From Brachyhypopomus gauderio (lineage: Eukaryota; Chordata; Actinopteri; Gymnotiformes; Hypopomidae): a stretch of DNA of 64,000 nucleotides. Both the position numbers and the translations under genes were made by a program. The notes below the pieces were generated by a model. The model saw only the letters and a list, made by a program, of their open reading frames with translations, searched no databases and was not told where the DNA came from. How positions within the stretch are numbered: position 1 is the stretch's first letter; each line of letters starts with the position of its first letter. Below, one piece after another: positions 26,384-38,542 of the stretch. The DNA is taken from NCBI RefSeq assembly GCF_052324685.1, contig NC_135225.1, positions 15,000,685-15,064,684 of the forward strand, in the 5' to 3' direction.

Positions 26384-29300
26384 TCAGTGCAAAAATCGAA
26401 TGCTCATCTTTTGTTCAACATCCACCTTCTCCAGCACCTTAAATGAGAGGGACAGAGAAGACAGCTGATCAGTGTACACAGCCGAGGACAGATCACTTCA
26501 TTCTCTTTAAACCACGGCTGGCCTGAATGCCATGACAGGCTGTGAATGCCTACTGATATTTTATTTTTATTATGTTTGTACAATCATTCTGAAAATGTTA
26601 TGAGTAAAGTGGGTGAACTGTGCCGTGTGAAGTTTAACACACCATGTGTATCGGGAGACACGCCCACTAACCTGATGACCCACACACCAAACTTGTGTAA
26701 GAAATAAATCAAATAAAACAAATCCTGAATAACTGGATTGTTTTGGTCTGTATCGATTACCTTCATGCCGAGTAGGCACGTCACACTGGGGAGCTCAGGT
26801 GTGCGCAGGTGTGGCCACATTACCTTGATGAACTCGCTGAAGGAGATGGACATGTCTCCATTTGTGTCTGCCTCCTGGATGGTCCTGTCTGCAATGCTGC
26901 CCAGCTGCTCGTCAGAGATATTCACCCCAACCATCATGCGCAGAACCTACACATACAATTGCTGAGTTTTCACACAGAAACACACATAGCCATAAGCCCT
27001 ATTTCCCAAGGGTACATGCTTTCTTAAACCAACCACTAACTTCTGAAAACACCAACAGGGTGTCATGTTGGTGTGAACAGTGGCTGAGAGTGAAGTGTTT
27101 TCCACTTTACAAAGGAGGACTCTTCACCTTAGCAGTAAAACAAATCTAGAAGGTACTTCAAGATGAAGGGATGCAAGGTTCATATTCCACTAGTGCAGAC
27201 ATGTGCTTTTAAGACCATATTCACAGCAATCTTTCTTTAATGTGACATGGGAATGCATGTGTGTGGCATTCGTTGAAAAGCTCAACTGATGGTTGACAAT
27301 GGCAAGTAGTCATTTATACTGACAACAAGCCTGAACACATTCAAGCTCACGATCTTCAACTCATGTACAGTGTCTGTGTATTTCTGAATGAAATTATTGA
27401 TGTCTTGCAACCCGTGTGACCTCAGTGGAAAAAGGAAAGAAAAGGGTATGTCTGAGTGTAATCTAAAGTAGACTTAATGCTCACTGCACCCTACGGAAAG
27501 GTTGGTTTCAGGTGACAGGGAGAGGTGCCTCAGACAAAGAAGGTTGTGTGTCTGTGTCACAGACAACATGAGGAAGGAGAGAATACACGCAGGCCAACAG
27601 TGCAAGACTGGACAACTCTTCACGTCAGCTGGAGACGTGTGGCTAGACAGAGACCTCAGGAACACTGCCCACCTGCAGGAGCTCATCTCTGGAGATCTTA
27701 TCATCTCTGTCCAGATCATACAGACGGAAAGCGACTGAAAGAGGAAAAACAGATGAATGACCAATACAGTAAAGCCTGAGCTCAGTGTATATGACTAGCA
27801 TAAACCATAACCCCTAAACCTAACCATAAACACTAAAACCCAACACCCTACACCCCTATAACACCCTACAACCCTATACCCTAACCCCCTAGCCCTAACC
27901 AACTCTAAAGCTACCCTTACCCCAAACCTCAAAGACTGTTTTGAGTAGAGAACTTGAGGTTCAGCATGTGTACGATTCTTTTCTGCTCCGGATATTCAGG
28001 CCCAACACTAACCACAGATGCTAAAGTTAGCGGCTGTGCGTGACAGTCGGGGCAGGAATGCTGGCGCTTTGCACTTTGGTACCATATCAAAATACACATG
28101 AAGCGGTCAGTGTAAAAACACTTAAAATGAGAATATAAAGACTAACCCGTCCTTTAAAAAACTAGATGCTGCAGGTGCAGCAGGAAGGAAGCAGACTCAC
28201 AGAGTAGTTTGTTATTCCTGCTGTTGAGTGGCTCTGAGGCGCTGTCCTTATTCCTCTCATTATCTTCTATGGGCCGGAAGTGTGCCAGTGTTCTCATGAA
28301 CCCTCTGAAGTTCACCTGATCCTCTCTGTGAGACAGGGGTGAGACATGCGTGAGACACGTCGTGAGGGCTACCACTTCTAAACAAACGGAGTTAGCTCAC
28401 TGGGCTGGGCCTGACGCACACATGACTGCTGGATAACCTTCCCAAGCACTCAGCTGTGCTGGAAGAACAAGTCATTTTCTACGACATTTACAGCCAATCG
28501 TCTGGATAATACAGCATTGCCTCTGCTTTTCTGCTGGACGCCAGCGGAAATACAGAACACTTGCTCTCACCAAAGGAGACCAGAACCATAAGAAAACAGC
28601 AATTATTTCACAAGTGCCCCTTTTAACAGACTTTTTGGCATTCAGTTTAAGGATAAGAATACATTTTAATTGAGTATTGTGATATCTGGACCCTACTCAC
28701 CCCTCACAGAAGAAGGCATTGATTATCCGATCACCAAGAGGGTTGATAGCTAGCTCTGGAATCCTCTGGAAGTCTTCACGGCTGAGTAGGTTAAAAGAGA
28801 AAGAGATTACATGGAATATTTTACAGAAGACACTTTGAAGTGTTCGTTTTTTTTTTCATTCATATTCATTTTCAGTGCAACATTCATCATGGCCTTGCTA
28901 AGCAGTAACTGACTAAGAGTGGGTGTGTGCTCACCCAGGCTATGTTATGACAACTAATGACTGTCCAAGTCACCTTCAGATCAAATAAGAGACTTAGACA
29001 GAGAACAGTGTCATTCCTGCACACTCACGCAAGGACATGGAGCAGCAGACGGACTGCTGTTGAAACAACACAAGTAGCACTCTAGTCCCAGTCATGCCAT
29101 GACAAACAGGCTGAATCACAGGCTTATGTTTTCACCCAAAACAACATTTACCAGCCTGCATAGTCTATGTGTCAGCATGTCAGCCACATAAATACATCAC
29201 CAGGATCAATAGTGGCAATTACTAACTAAAGAGTTTGTACAGTAAAAACAAAAGCACGAAAAGATTTAATTCAGGATACAGACTACAGTGCCTACACCAA

Positions 29301-31377
29301 TACATTACAATACTGGCTCTCATGTGGAGATAAATGAGAACACTACCGACTATGGCAACTCGGGGGCAAAACATATTCAGGCAGGTCTCAAACGAACCTC
29401 AAACAGCATCTGCATCTTTATTGCAAACGGTTTGATTTTCTCCATTGTGAATTCTGTGTGTACAATGCAAGTGAGGCAGAGTGGTAGAAACGGGGGGGGG
29501 GGGGGGGTGAAGCAGCACTGTTCTGGGACCTGTCTTTAATGTGCTGGGGCTTTGGGAAGTGAAGCAGCACTGTTCTGGGACCTGTCTTTAATGTGCTGGG
29601 GCTTTGGGAAGTGAAGTAGCACTGTTCTGGGACCTGGCTGTTTCCACTCATATACACTCGTTAGCTATTGTTTGTGTACGAGCTGTGATAAGGGATTAAA
29701 CGCAGCTGCCCAAACTTTGACTAACAAGTTTGTGCCAGCACTGACCTACAAGAGGCAGACCAAGGAGGGGTGACCACCATGTGACCAACACCACTGGGCG
29801 TTAGCTGTTGATCACAAGTGCTGTGGGCAAATTCTCTTTCACATGTATGCTTAACACATTGTACTGATGTTTCCCCATGAAATGCAGTTAAAATGACATA
29901 AAAAATGACTCAATAGGATAATCCAAGCTATACAGAGGTCAGTTTATAGACATACTGAGAGACTGTAGCAAACTCAGTCTAACCGTGCTGGAAACACTCA
30001 GGACAAGACGCCAGCACTGGTGGAACTCGTCTCAGACACATCAGTGCATGAGCCTGCCTTCCCGTGTGTGTGGAAAATGACACCTTTTACAGACAGGTCT
30101 GCTGCAGCAGCACTAGCAGACATTACGTGAAGGCTGCCTCACACTAGTTAGCTGTTATGTATGGGCCAGAATATCAAGCCTATAATTGCTACTAAGCTCT
30201 CAGTTTTTCATTGGTTTCTTAAGTAGATGAGTGGTTCTCAAACACATTAACTTACTGGACACAAGACAGTTAAACAAAAACTTTCAGGATAATCATGAAC
30301 AAGCTTGTAAATATATTATGTGCTTTACTACATTCAGGTGTACCAAGACAAGTGTACACAATCACACCGCAAAATCACACAGTCGTGCATCACAGCAAAG
30401 TGACGGCAGTGCGTGTGTATACCTGAGAGCACCATTCTCTCCTTTGTCCAGACTGTGGAATCTGCTGTAGAGGCGAGTGATCTGGCTGTGGGAAACTGCA
30501 GACAGACAAGAAGACACTTTTACAAAAAAAACAGAAGAAGCATTCCTTGAATCTTAGTTTATGGAAAAATATATGTTAATAGCTAATATGATCAGAGTAA
30601 AACATACATGAAGTAAAAGAAATGATGTAAAATAAACCAGACACACAAACAACTCCACAATTTTTAGGGCTCACCAGCAGGCTGGTCTAGGGCTCACCAG
30701 CAGGCTGGTCTAGGGTTTACTTGCCCCTTATGTGGCAATAAGGGGAATACAGTCCACGAAACGCCAGACAAGGAAGTGCAGCGCAAAACCACCACAATCA
30801 CGCGAGAAACATGAATATAACAGCATTAGGAAAGACGTCCTTGACACGACTTAGCCAGATGACGGGCTAGCGATAAAGAAGGGCTGACAGACATACACGA
30901 CCAGGTCTAGAAGGTCTAAACCTGTATCCAGATAGCTACACAGTGCAGTCAGGAAACTAGCTAGCTCGATACCTACGGTCACAGAATGACACTTCACAGC
31001 TGTTCTAAGGAATCAGAGATAACAGTGACTCGGCAAACTGCTTCCTCCAGGGACACACAGCTAGCTAGGTTAGCTAATGTGCGTCGCAGCCTGCCAGAGG
31101 AGCGGGGTCCGTGTGTGTGTGTGTGTGTGTGTGAGGACCGCTCACGACAAACCTCGCTAGCTGAGCAGCTAGCCGGCTGGACACCGTCGGCGTTAACACA
31201 CACACTGCCTCGGAGCCAACGTCGACACGCTCGCTGGCCTGACTTTAACGTCGTCTCACGACGAATGGCGGTAAGTACGAAGAAAAGAGCAACCACGGCT
31301 GAGGACTTACACCCCGTTTCCTTTTTAATCTCCTCGATGTCTTCCTCCCTCAGCAGCGACGACGCGCGGGAGCCCAT
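26384..31377 (-). CDS. chp1: chp1, calcineurin B homologous protein 1, 7 coding exons
   Basis: EF-hand calcium sensor known as an obligate cofactor of plasma-membrane Na+/H+ exchangers and an inhibitor of calcineurin. Exons on the minus strand: 31311-31377, 30423-30495, 28701-28781, 28201-28325, 27673-27734, 26824-26946, 26384-26437. They total 585 nt (194 aa; human 195), and phases agree at every junction. The N-terminus MGSRASSLL has a myristoylation glycine. Residues 24-46 give [20 protein letters not shown]; 75-90 give [18 protein letters not shown]3 loop is at 122-133 ([12 protein letters not shown]) and EF4 at 163-174 ([12 protein letters not shown]), both with all calcium ligands. The first two EF-hands are non-canonical, as in the family. 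The end is [10 protein letters not shown]. The start is fixed by homology and by exon 1 splicing at GGGT/GTAAGT. Chp2 is the alternative, but the sequence is closer to CHP1 as remembered. Confidence 0.96.
27801..27905. repeat. degenerate telomere-like CCCTAA tract in chp1 intron 4
   Basis: About 105 bp made of CCCTAA-like words (AACCCCTAAACCTAACC, ACACCCTACA, TACCCTAACCCCC). No long perfect (CCCTAA)n run, so this is an old or diverged interstitial tract. Confidence 0.7.
29492..29636. repeat. G16 tract and 52-bp tandem repeat in chp1 intron 2
   Basis: A run of 16 G is followed by a 52-bp unit beginning GTGAAGCAGCACTGTTCTGG at 29507, 29559 and 29611. There are two full copies and half of a third, almost identical. 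Confidence 0.9.
30666..30715. repeat. 23-bp direct duplication in chp1 intron 1 side
   Basis: Unit starting AGGGCTCACCAGCAGGCTGG present twice in tandem, at 30666 and 30689. Confidence 0.9.
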
Positions 31378-31760
31378 GTTCTCGCGCCGGAGCTCCACAC
31401 ACGAGCGCTCGTGTGCTCGCGAGCTGGCTAACGGTCTCACGCGAAGTTACAGCTGTCTGGTTAGCTGGCTGGCTAAGGTAGTGGAGAGTTGTGGTACACG
31501 TTGTAAGTAAAACACAGACGTGTTTCCTAAATATATCTTGATTAGGACCTTACAAAATACCTGACAACTACTCGTCCTGTACATTAATCGAGTCGCGCTA
31601 GACACTTAATCTACGAGCCCGATAGTTCTGTGAGAGATTTAAAATACTCTGCCAGGAACCAACGTCAGGCGGAGGGAGAGGGGCGTGTGTGAAGTCACTC
31701 GCTGGGCGTTTCCCGTGTGACGTGGGCGCTGTAGCATTACATATATGGCAGAGATCCGTT
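31378..31760 (-). promoter_or_regulatory. chp1 5' UTR and promoter region
   Basis: Upstream of the chp1 start codon on the minus strand. CpG content is high from about 31080 through 31450, covering exon 1, then falls. No clear TATA box. A single CpG promoter for chp1 is the simplest reading; no divergent gene is seen on the plus strand. Confidence 0.5.
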
Positions 31761-32994
31761 TTGCCCGCGTTCAAATAGTTTTTTCTCAATCGATTCGGTT
31801 CATTTCTCACATCATGATTTACATTGGCATCACAACTAGTGCATTTCTCAAAACAGTTAGTGCAAACAGCAAAACTCAACGAAATACCTGCAAAAGCACA
31901 TACTTCACATACAAAATTCTTAGAGATTATGACATGTTCAACACTTTTGCATATAATGACCTAGGCCAGGTATCACCAAATGGCGGACCGCGGTCCGGAT
32001 CCGGACCCGAACGCCGTCCTGTCCGGACCCAATCACATTCCTGATTAACTGGATACGGACCCAAATGCCAAAAAAATTTTAACGGGAGACTATATTTTAA
32101 ACCGGAGAATTTATTTTCAGACGAGTGTTACGTTCACCACCCATTTGAGTGTTACGTGTGGTGACTTAAGCTGCAGTAACATTGGCTTCAGCGACGATAA
32201 TAGCGAAGAAAAGGAGTTTAGTTTTAAAGACGATAATAGCAACGAAAAGGAGTTTAGTTTTAACCAGTGAAGGACATTTCTGGAAAAACATTACTCAATG
32301 ATGCCGTTTGATTTAATTTTATACTACGTGTGACTCTTCCAAATCCTGCTCATGAGAAATTACAGCTTTAAGACATTGAAAGTAATTCACAGATTTAAGC
32401 CTGGCCTTGGTGAATATGTTCATTAAAGTTTTAACTAGAATGTATCAAAGCTTAATGTACTGTGGTCCCCACCTTCAGTCAGTCAACAGCCAGAAATGTG
32501 TAGGGATGTAACACACACACACACACACACTGCTGACATTACTACTCCCCATCATTTCCCCCCTCTTCCTCCCCCTCCTCCCTCTGGTAGGTGAGGGGTG
32601 TGGTGGTTTTTAGGCTTGGTTAACCTACTTGCTTGATTGCAGAAAATCTCTCCTGTCCTAAGAGTCAGTTCATATGACAATCAGGCCGGAGGAAGAGCAG
32701 AACTGGTTTGATAGGGGGAGAGCCAGTAAAGACACATGAGCAAAAAATTGAGCCGAACGTGCTCTCTGATTGGCATCATATATCTGAACAAACACTGATT
32801 TACAACAGAGCTTATTGCTGTATCATCTCTCATCTATTTGGTCACACCCACACTGCAACACACACCAGCAGAATGAAAACACCCTTAAACCAAATATGGC
32901 AAATAGAGACTGATAATGTAATTACTTTTGTGTGAACATAAGATCTCTATCTCTCTTATACAAACACACAAAGAGAGAGAGAGGAGAGAGAGAG

Positions 32995-33025
<31 letters not shown>

Positions 33026-33499
33026 AACATACCAAATATGTGAAGAATGGAATGCTTGAATATTGTACTTTTCTTGCATTGTCAGATATCCAGATATGTT
33101 GCAGTTATCATATCACATAATTATGCTGTATTTAGCATGACACCACACTCAGAGCTGGAGAGTTATTACACACATGTACACATACTACACTATTCTTAAA
33201 TGACCTGTAAAAATAGTGCAATAATCATCTGGAAAAATCTTTTTTGCCACTGTAATTTTGGCTTCCACGCTGTCTGGGTCACCCCAATGGACCTGGGATA
33301 CAAATAAGCCTAAGTGCAGCCAGCACTGTGGGTCCAGTGTCCATGTGTGGGACGTCCACACAACCGTGGTCCTCTACATCAGTCCTCAAGTGCAAATCAG
33401 ACATTGGATCTGTGCTGGATCTGGGAGACCTTGATCGAAACATGCAAACATGCAAATATTGGTGGTGGAAAAACAAACATTGCCTTCCTAAAGCCAGTG
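31761..33499. other. repeat debris, no gene recognised
   Basis: A stretch with CGGTCCGGATCCGGACC near 31990-32010 resembles the end of a fish hAT element. At 32195-32268 a unit of about 37 bp (GACGATAATAGC...GAGTTTAGTTTTAA) is tandemly duplicated. (CA)n lies at 32510-32530, and (GA)n plus (GATA)n at 32969-33026. No exon-like frames. Confidence 0.5.
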
Positions 33500-34304
33500 G
33501 ATATAGCGCCCCATAGTGTATATGGATGTAGCACCCATAGTGTATATGGATGTAGCACCCATAGTGTATATGGATGTAGCGCCCATAGTGTATATGGATG
33601 TAGCGCCCATAGTAGATATGGATGTAGCACCCATAGTGTATATGGATGTAGCACCCATAGTGTATATGGATGTAGCACCCATAGTGTATATGGATGTAGC
33701 GCCCATAGTAGATATGGATGTAGCGCCCATAGTAGATATGGATGTAGCGCCCATAGTAGATATGGATGTAGCGCCCATAGTAGATATGGATGTAGCGCCC
33801 CATAGTGTATATGGATGTAGCGCCCATAGTGGATATGGATGTAGCACCCATAGTGTATATGGATGTAGCGCCCATAGTAGATATGGATGTAGCACCCATA
33901 GTAGATATGGATGTAGCACCCATAGTGGATATGGATGTAGCGCCCCATAGTGTATATGGATGTAGCACCCCATAGTGTATATGGATGTAGCGCCCATAGT
34001 AGATATGGATGTAGCGCCCATAGTAGATATGGATGTAGCACCCATAGTAGATATGGATGTAGCACCCATAGTAGATATGGATGTAGCGCCCATAGTGTAT
34101 ATGGATGTAGCACCCATAGTGGATATGGATGTAGCACCCATAGTAGATATGGATGTAGCGCCCATAGTGGATATGGATGTAGCACCCATAGTGGATATGG
34201 ATGTAGCACCCATAGTGGATATGGATGTAGCACCCATAGTAGATATGGATGTAGCGCCCATAGTAGATATGGATGTAGCGCCCATAGTAGATATGGATGT
34301 AGCA
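33500..34304 (+). repeat. 24-bp minisatellite, array 1 (about 33 units)
   Basis: Tandem unit CCCATAGTNNATATGGATGT then AGCRC, about 24 bp. Two positions vary: GTA, AGA or GGA after TAGT, and GCGCC or GCACC at the end. A few units are 25 bp because of CCCC. Since 24 is divisible by 3 and the unit lacks stops in most frames, long meaningless open frames run through on both strands. Confidence 0.97.
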
Positions 34305-35052
34305 GTCGTGCTTTGATCCTCTTTCACCTAGCACAGCATGCTCGTTGATTGCAAGAGAAAACATTACCAGTCTTGTCTTTATCCTTTTATTAAATGTATA
34401 CAAAAATACAGAGCGCTCTGGAGAGAACACACACAAGCCTATCTACTCTACCCTATGGCTCTGTGCGCAGGTCTCTGCCTGACACATTTTCCTCCTGTTC
34501 TATATAGTGTGGCCTGGGTATAAGCCCCCCCGTTTCTTTTGGACTTTTCCTAACCTAGCCTGTTAGACAAAGGCTGATTGTCTAAGACATTCACAATCCG
34601 CTGAGCTCATCTTGTTTTTTCCCTAAATCTTACAATGACTTTTGCCAATTATGATTTTCACAGACTTAATAGTGGTTCCATACATAGGAGTTGCACGTAG
34701 ATCACATACGTTAAACATACAGATGTTTCCTTACTAAGAGTGGGAGAGAGGCCTTCGCTTCCTGGTCCTGTCAAACTGATATACATTCTTATTCTTCTTC
34801 TTAAGCATCCTGTTCTTTTAGAAAACGACAGGCACTTGGAATATGGGACAGAGCATACAGGCCTTTTCTCAGACACACTTGATAATTAGCTATTTGATTA
34901 ATACTATACTGTAAGCAAAACATAAAGTGATCAACACTAGAAGTCCGATTAATACCTTAAGACTGGTCAAACCATATATGGATCATGATAAGCTGCTTGA
35001 TCAACACTGCAATGCAAACAATATATGAAGGGATCAAAATGCAAATCCCAAC
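34305..35052. other. 748-bp segment splitting the minisatellite
   Basis: Unique-looking DNA between two arrays of the same unit in the same orientation. The arrays' edges share AGCA (34301-34304 and 35053-35056), so removing the segment restores the unit phase. The ends share TTTGATCC in inverted orientation (34312 region and 35030 region), but there is no clean TIR or TG...CA. Probably an inserted element of unknown class; no coding recognised. Confidence 0.5.
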
Positions 35053-35311
35053 AGCACCCATAGTGGATATGGATGTAGCGCCCATAGTGGATATGGATGT
35101 AGCGCCCATAGTGGATATGGATGTAGCGCCCATAGTGTATATGGATGTAGCGCCCATAGTGTATATGGATGTAGCGCCCCATAGTGTATATGGATGTAGC
35201 GCCCATAGTGTATATGGATGTAGCACCCATAGTGGATACGGATGTAGCACCCATAGTAGATATGGATGTAGCACCCATAGTGTATATGGATGTAGCACCC
35301 CATAGTATATA
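35053..35311 (+). repeat. 24-bp minisatellite, array 2 (about 11 units)
   Basis: Same unit and orientation as array 1, including the same GTA/AGA/GGA and GCGCC/GCACC variants. It ends at the start of a CAGGGATGGGCAAC sequence at 35313. Confidence 0.95.
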
Positions 35312-35312
35312 T

Positions 35313-35594
35313 CAGGGATGGGCAACTTCCATGATAAAGAGGGCCAACATTTTTCAGCACTATTATTGGAGGGCCGCATGACTACGCACTTCAAATAATT
35401 GGATATGAAAGACACTACAAATTATTCTCAATAAGAACACATTTTTAATGAATTCAGATCTGTATGTTTATTGCACCAACATACATCTATTTTCTGCATA
35501 TAAATGCATTAACATGTCCTTAATAAGCAACAAAGACAAAATATTTGCTTAATTAAAAAGTGCAAAAAGAAATTTGAACTCATATCAAAAGAAC
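35313..35594 (+). mobile_element. hAT-type end fragment (CAGGGATGGGCAAC)
   Basis: Begins CAGGGATGGGCAACTTCC and continues with the AGAGGGCCAACATTTTTCAG / GGAGGGCCGCATG pattern recognised as a hAT terminal region in fish. The opposite end is not seen because a solo LTR follows. An AT-rich stretch beyond 35769 may be its continuation. Confidence 0.45.
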
Positions 35595-35768
35595 TGTAAC
35601 GCGTAGCGCGATGCGGAGCGAGGAGGCGGACACAAACGCTGAGAAGAGAGAAATTTAATAGGGGAATTTCATAGGCCAAGTCGTTTGTACAGGCACGGGT
35701 CAAAACCCTGTATAACCGGGCAAGGAACAACACCGACACGGGAGAGGGGGGCGTAGCCCTACGTGACA
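35595..35768 (-). mobile_element. solo LTR, 174 bp, TSD AGAAC
   Basis: Read on the minus strand it begins TGTCACGTAGGG and ends CGCGTTACA. Identical 5-base flanks AGAAC lie at 35590-35594 and 35769-35773. Contains minus-strand TATTAAATTT. A short LTR of the same TG...CA type as the others in the window, but a different subfamily. Confidence 0.9.
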
Positions 35769-36061
35769 AGAACAAAAAAGTAATCTAAATGACTAATGTA
35801 CATTTTCTGACAGAAGGAAATTTTTATTTGACTTCATTGTGCAGAAATATGCTTTAAAATGGTACATTAAAAAACATTACATCCAGACAGTATATGACAT
35901 ATTCAAATACATTGATAAATTATATATATCTTGTCTTTTTAATACACACTTATTTACAGCAATTAATTCATTAAATAAATCTCTAATAATCTCAAATATG
36001 AATATCATGTCAAGCAGTTTTTCTGTGTCCTTTCCTCCGTGTTGTTTGTGTAGTGTCCACC

Positions 36062-36987
36062 ATGGTTTGCTGTGCTGCATGGGGATGCTCCAATCGATCA
36101 GAGAAAGGAGCAAAAATGTATAGTTTCCCCCAGGGCCGGAGTGGGCCACTTTTTCAGCCCGGGAAATTCATGTCAAAATCCGGCCCAAAATTATTTTTCC
36201 CTCCTAATCGGCCCAAACTAGAGATTGACTTGAGCCGGCCCATCGGGAATCCTCCCGAATCTCCCGATTAGCCACTCCGGCTCTGGTTTCCCCACTGATA
36301 CTGAGAGGAGAAAAAAATGGTTGGCTCAACTAAGCAGGAGCAATCTTACCCTCACTAAATATTACAACAGCAAATATATATGTGAGGTAATCATCAAACA
36401 CTGCATTTGCACTTTTCACAATAAACACACTATTGGTAAGCTTAATGCCTGATATATTCAAATACAGAATAGTGAACAAAAAAAATCAAAGACTCCAGAC
36501 AGACTTGGGTGCAGGGTGAGGGTGCTATCTAGTTGCAGGCTCCATTGAATCCCCTATGGTTCTTTGGCTTAAAGAGAGAGAGGAGAAAAAGACAGGAGAA
36601 AATGATTATTATGAGTATTGATGTGATATGAATTTGAATTTGTTGCACATCTTTGGTTGTTTTTTATACGTGTAATGAGTGTATACGTATCCAGTAAGTG
36701 TTCTCTAATATTGTGTATTCACCCGCTATGGGATATGTATATGGGTAGACAAAATTGAGTTGTCATGTGTGAGGAGTAAACTCACATCACTCTGCAGGCA
36801 CATTTTGAGGCAGACCAGTTCATCAAAAGCAAACAGGGCAAGACTAGGCTGAGAGCAGATGCTGTTCCCACCATTTTTGTGCATCGCCCCGCACTCAGAA
36901 AGAGGAAGCCCCCTGCACTACGATGCACCACTGGACCTGTAAAGACAGGGCCCATAGCTGCTGATCACAGCTATAGTGTTGACACAG
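36062..36987 (+). pseudogene. THAP-domain gene, two exons, exon 1 disrupted by a MITE
   Basis: Two plus-strand exons together encode a complete THAP (C2CH) zinc finger, a sequence-specific DNA-binding module found in host regulators and in transposases. Exon 1 is 36062-36386, starting MVCCAAWGCSNRSEKGAKMY with the N-terminal cysteines. It is broken after codon SFP by the insertion at 36131-36285. The frame resumes TDTERRKKWLAQLSRSN and ends YICE at a GTAATC donor. Exon 2 is 36798-36987, after TCTGCAG: it starts AHFEADQF, completing C-x2-H, then RLRADAVPTIF, the conserved AVPTIF end, then a basic stretch, with a GTAAAA donor. No downstream exon was recognised. It could be a host THAP gene or the N-terminus of a THAP transposase; the nearby ISL2EU remnant is on the other strand. 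Confidence 0.8.
36131..36285. mobile_element. 155-bp hAT MITE in the THAP exon, TSD GTTTCCCC
   Basis: The ends are CAGGGCCGGAGTGGGC and, inverted, CAGAGCCGGAGTGGCT. A perfect 8-bp TSD GTTTCCCC flanks it (36123-36130 and 36286-36293), diagnostic of hAT transposition. Excision of the element plus one TSD copy restores the THAP reading frame without any other change. Confidence 0.95.
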
Positions 36988-38388
36988 GTAAAATAAATAT
37001 GAACTCCTAATAATTATATTATTTCTTTAAGTGATAGAATATTTAAAACTTAATTACACTAAATAGTATATGTCTTTTATATCCAGCAGTTTCAAAAACT
37101 GAGGAAATATGTTAATAAAATAAAAAAAACGAAATAAAAAGGAAAATAAAATAAATAAAAGGATAAATGAATAAAAGGAAATAAAACGTTAGTTGGTACT
37201 CCAAAATGGATATCCTCATTTCACCTCCTCGACCCAACACACTCTACAATCAGACTCAAATGTTATATTTAACCAATACTTAGCTACCCCACAAAAACAT
37301 CACGTTTAGGTGAAATGGCATTAAGAGAGGAATTTACAATTAATAGGCTGTCGGTCATTAATGTGAAATCTCGCTAACCGTATTCGCGTTGTCTTAGCAT
37401 AGATTTAGTTCCCTAAATCTGCTTGTTAAGAGGTGGATAATTCACTAAAATGCTTTAATGCACATTTTAATGCACATGTTAATTTGATTCTGATGTCCTT
37501 ATAATACACAATCAGATTTTTTAAGCGTAGCCTACTAACCTGTAAAAGTTTATCACAGATGGTCCACTCCTCCAGCTTGACTGCGCTGCTAGTATTTGCT
37601 GCTAACTTCCGGGAACTATTGACAGGCTCCACGATCCGCCATTGCTGTAAAAAAAACTGGTCCATTCGAGTGAACGGAGATGTTGCGACTCTCTCTCTAT
37701 ACGGCTCTGGTGTCATTAAAAGTATATGTTGCACCACATTTACGTTCATTTACGTTCAGATAACATACTAGTTCATAAATTTAGCAGGTAGCATCAACTG
37801 CAAACAGAATAGCAGCTACATAAAGTTGTTTGGTAAAAATTAATGGCTAGGGTTGAGGTTAGGGTTGGGGTTGAGGTTAGGATTAGGGTTGGGGGAACAC
37901 AGACCATAAGAACTGTATAGGTTATTATGATATACGGAAAGAGGAAATCAGAACAGAGACAGAAATAAAGGAGAGGGGAGGAGAGAAAGGGAGAAAGAGA
38001 GGAAGACTAGAAATAAAATTTCTAAATGCTACTTAAGCCCGTAACATTCCCCGTTGGAGAACAAAGTACTCCTCGAGAATGCCAGGAATTATGCGTGTCG
38101 AGGGTCAGGTACAGAGTACGGGGTTCATCAGATCAAGGGCACAGGATACCTCCATTGCGTTAATTAGTGTTCAATTTATTAATAAACAAAGTGAAAGTAA
38201 AAAGAGAAAAATCCAAGTATAAAACAATTGAGTAAGCTCTGTCTACTAAACGTGAATCAGCAATTGTACAGCTCACAACCTTACTGGACTAACTTCAGTC
38301 AGCAGGTCACTTAACATTCTCTTACCATGGCGTCCCCCTTCTAACCTACACCACACTTAAATACCCTGAGCCCCGCCCTGGGCTAAAC
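36988..38388. other. no gene recognised; telomere-like and A-rich tracts
   Basis: An A-rich AATAAAA tract lies near 37110-37190. GGTTAGGGTTGGGGTTGAGG-type words (37845-37895) form a short degenerate telomere-like tract. A frame at 37426-37749 (minus) lacks recognisable motifs. Nothing else supported. Confidence 0.45.
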
Positions 38389-38507
38389 CAGGGTATCTGC
38401 ACATTTTTAAATCTCAAATTCAATGACTTTTAAGACCTTTTTAATGCCTCTCACAAGAAAAAATAATACTATTACTGGGGATGCAGGTGTGTTCCACATC
38501 GTTGACT

Positions 38508-38542
<35 letters not shown>

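Noticed and set aside
27801..27905. True chromosome end or fusion point
   Set aside because: The telomeric words are degenerate, only about 100 bp long, and lie inside an intact gene.
33500..34304. Possible CRISPR array
   Set aside because: Units are contiguous 24-bp tandem repeats without spacers, in a vertebrate genome.
33279..35415. Long open frames (up to 385 aa) on both strands over the 24-bp repeats
   Set aside because: The repeat period is a multiple of 3, so absence of stops is automatic; the peptides are pure repeat (e.g. YIHIYYGR) with no gene context.
37426..37749. 107-aa minus-strand frame as a gene
   Set aside because: No recognisable motif and no splice partners; sequence resembles a non-coding repeat.
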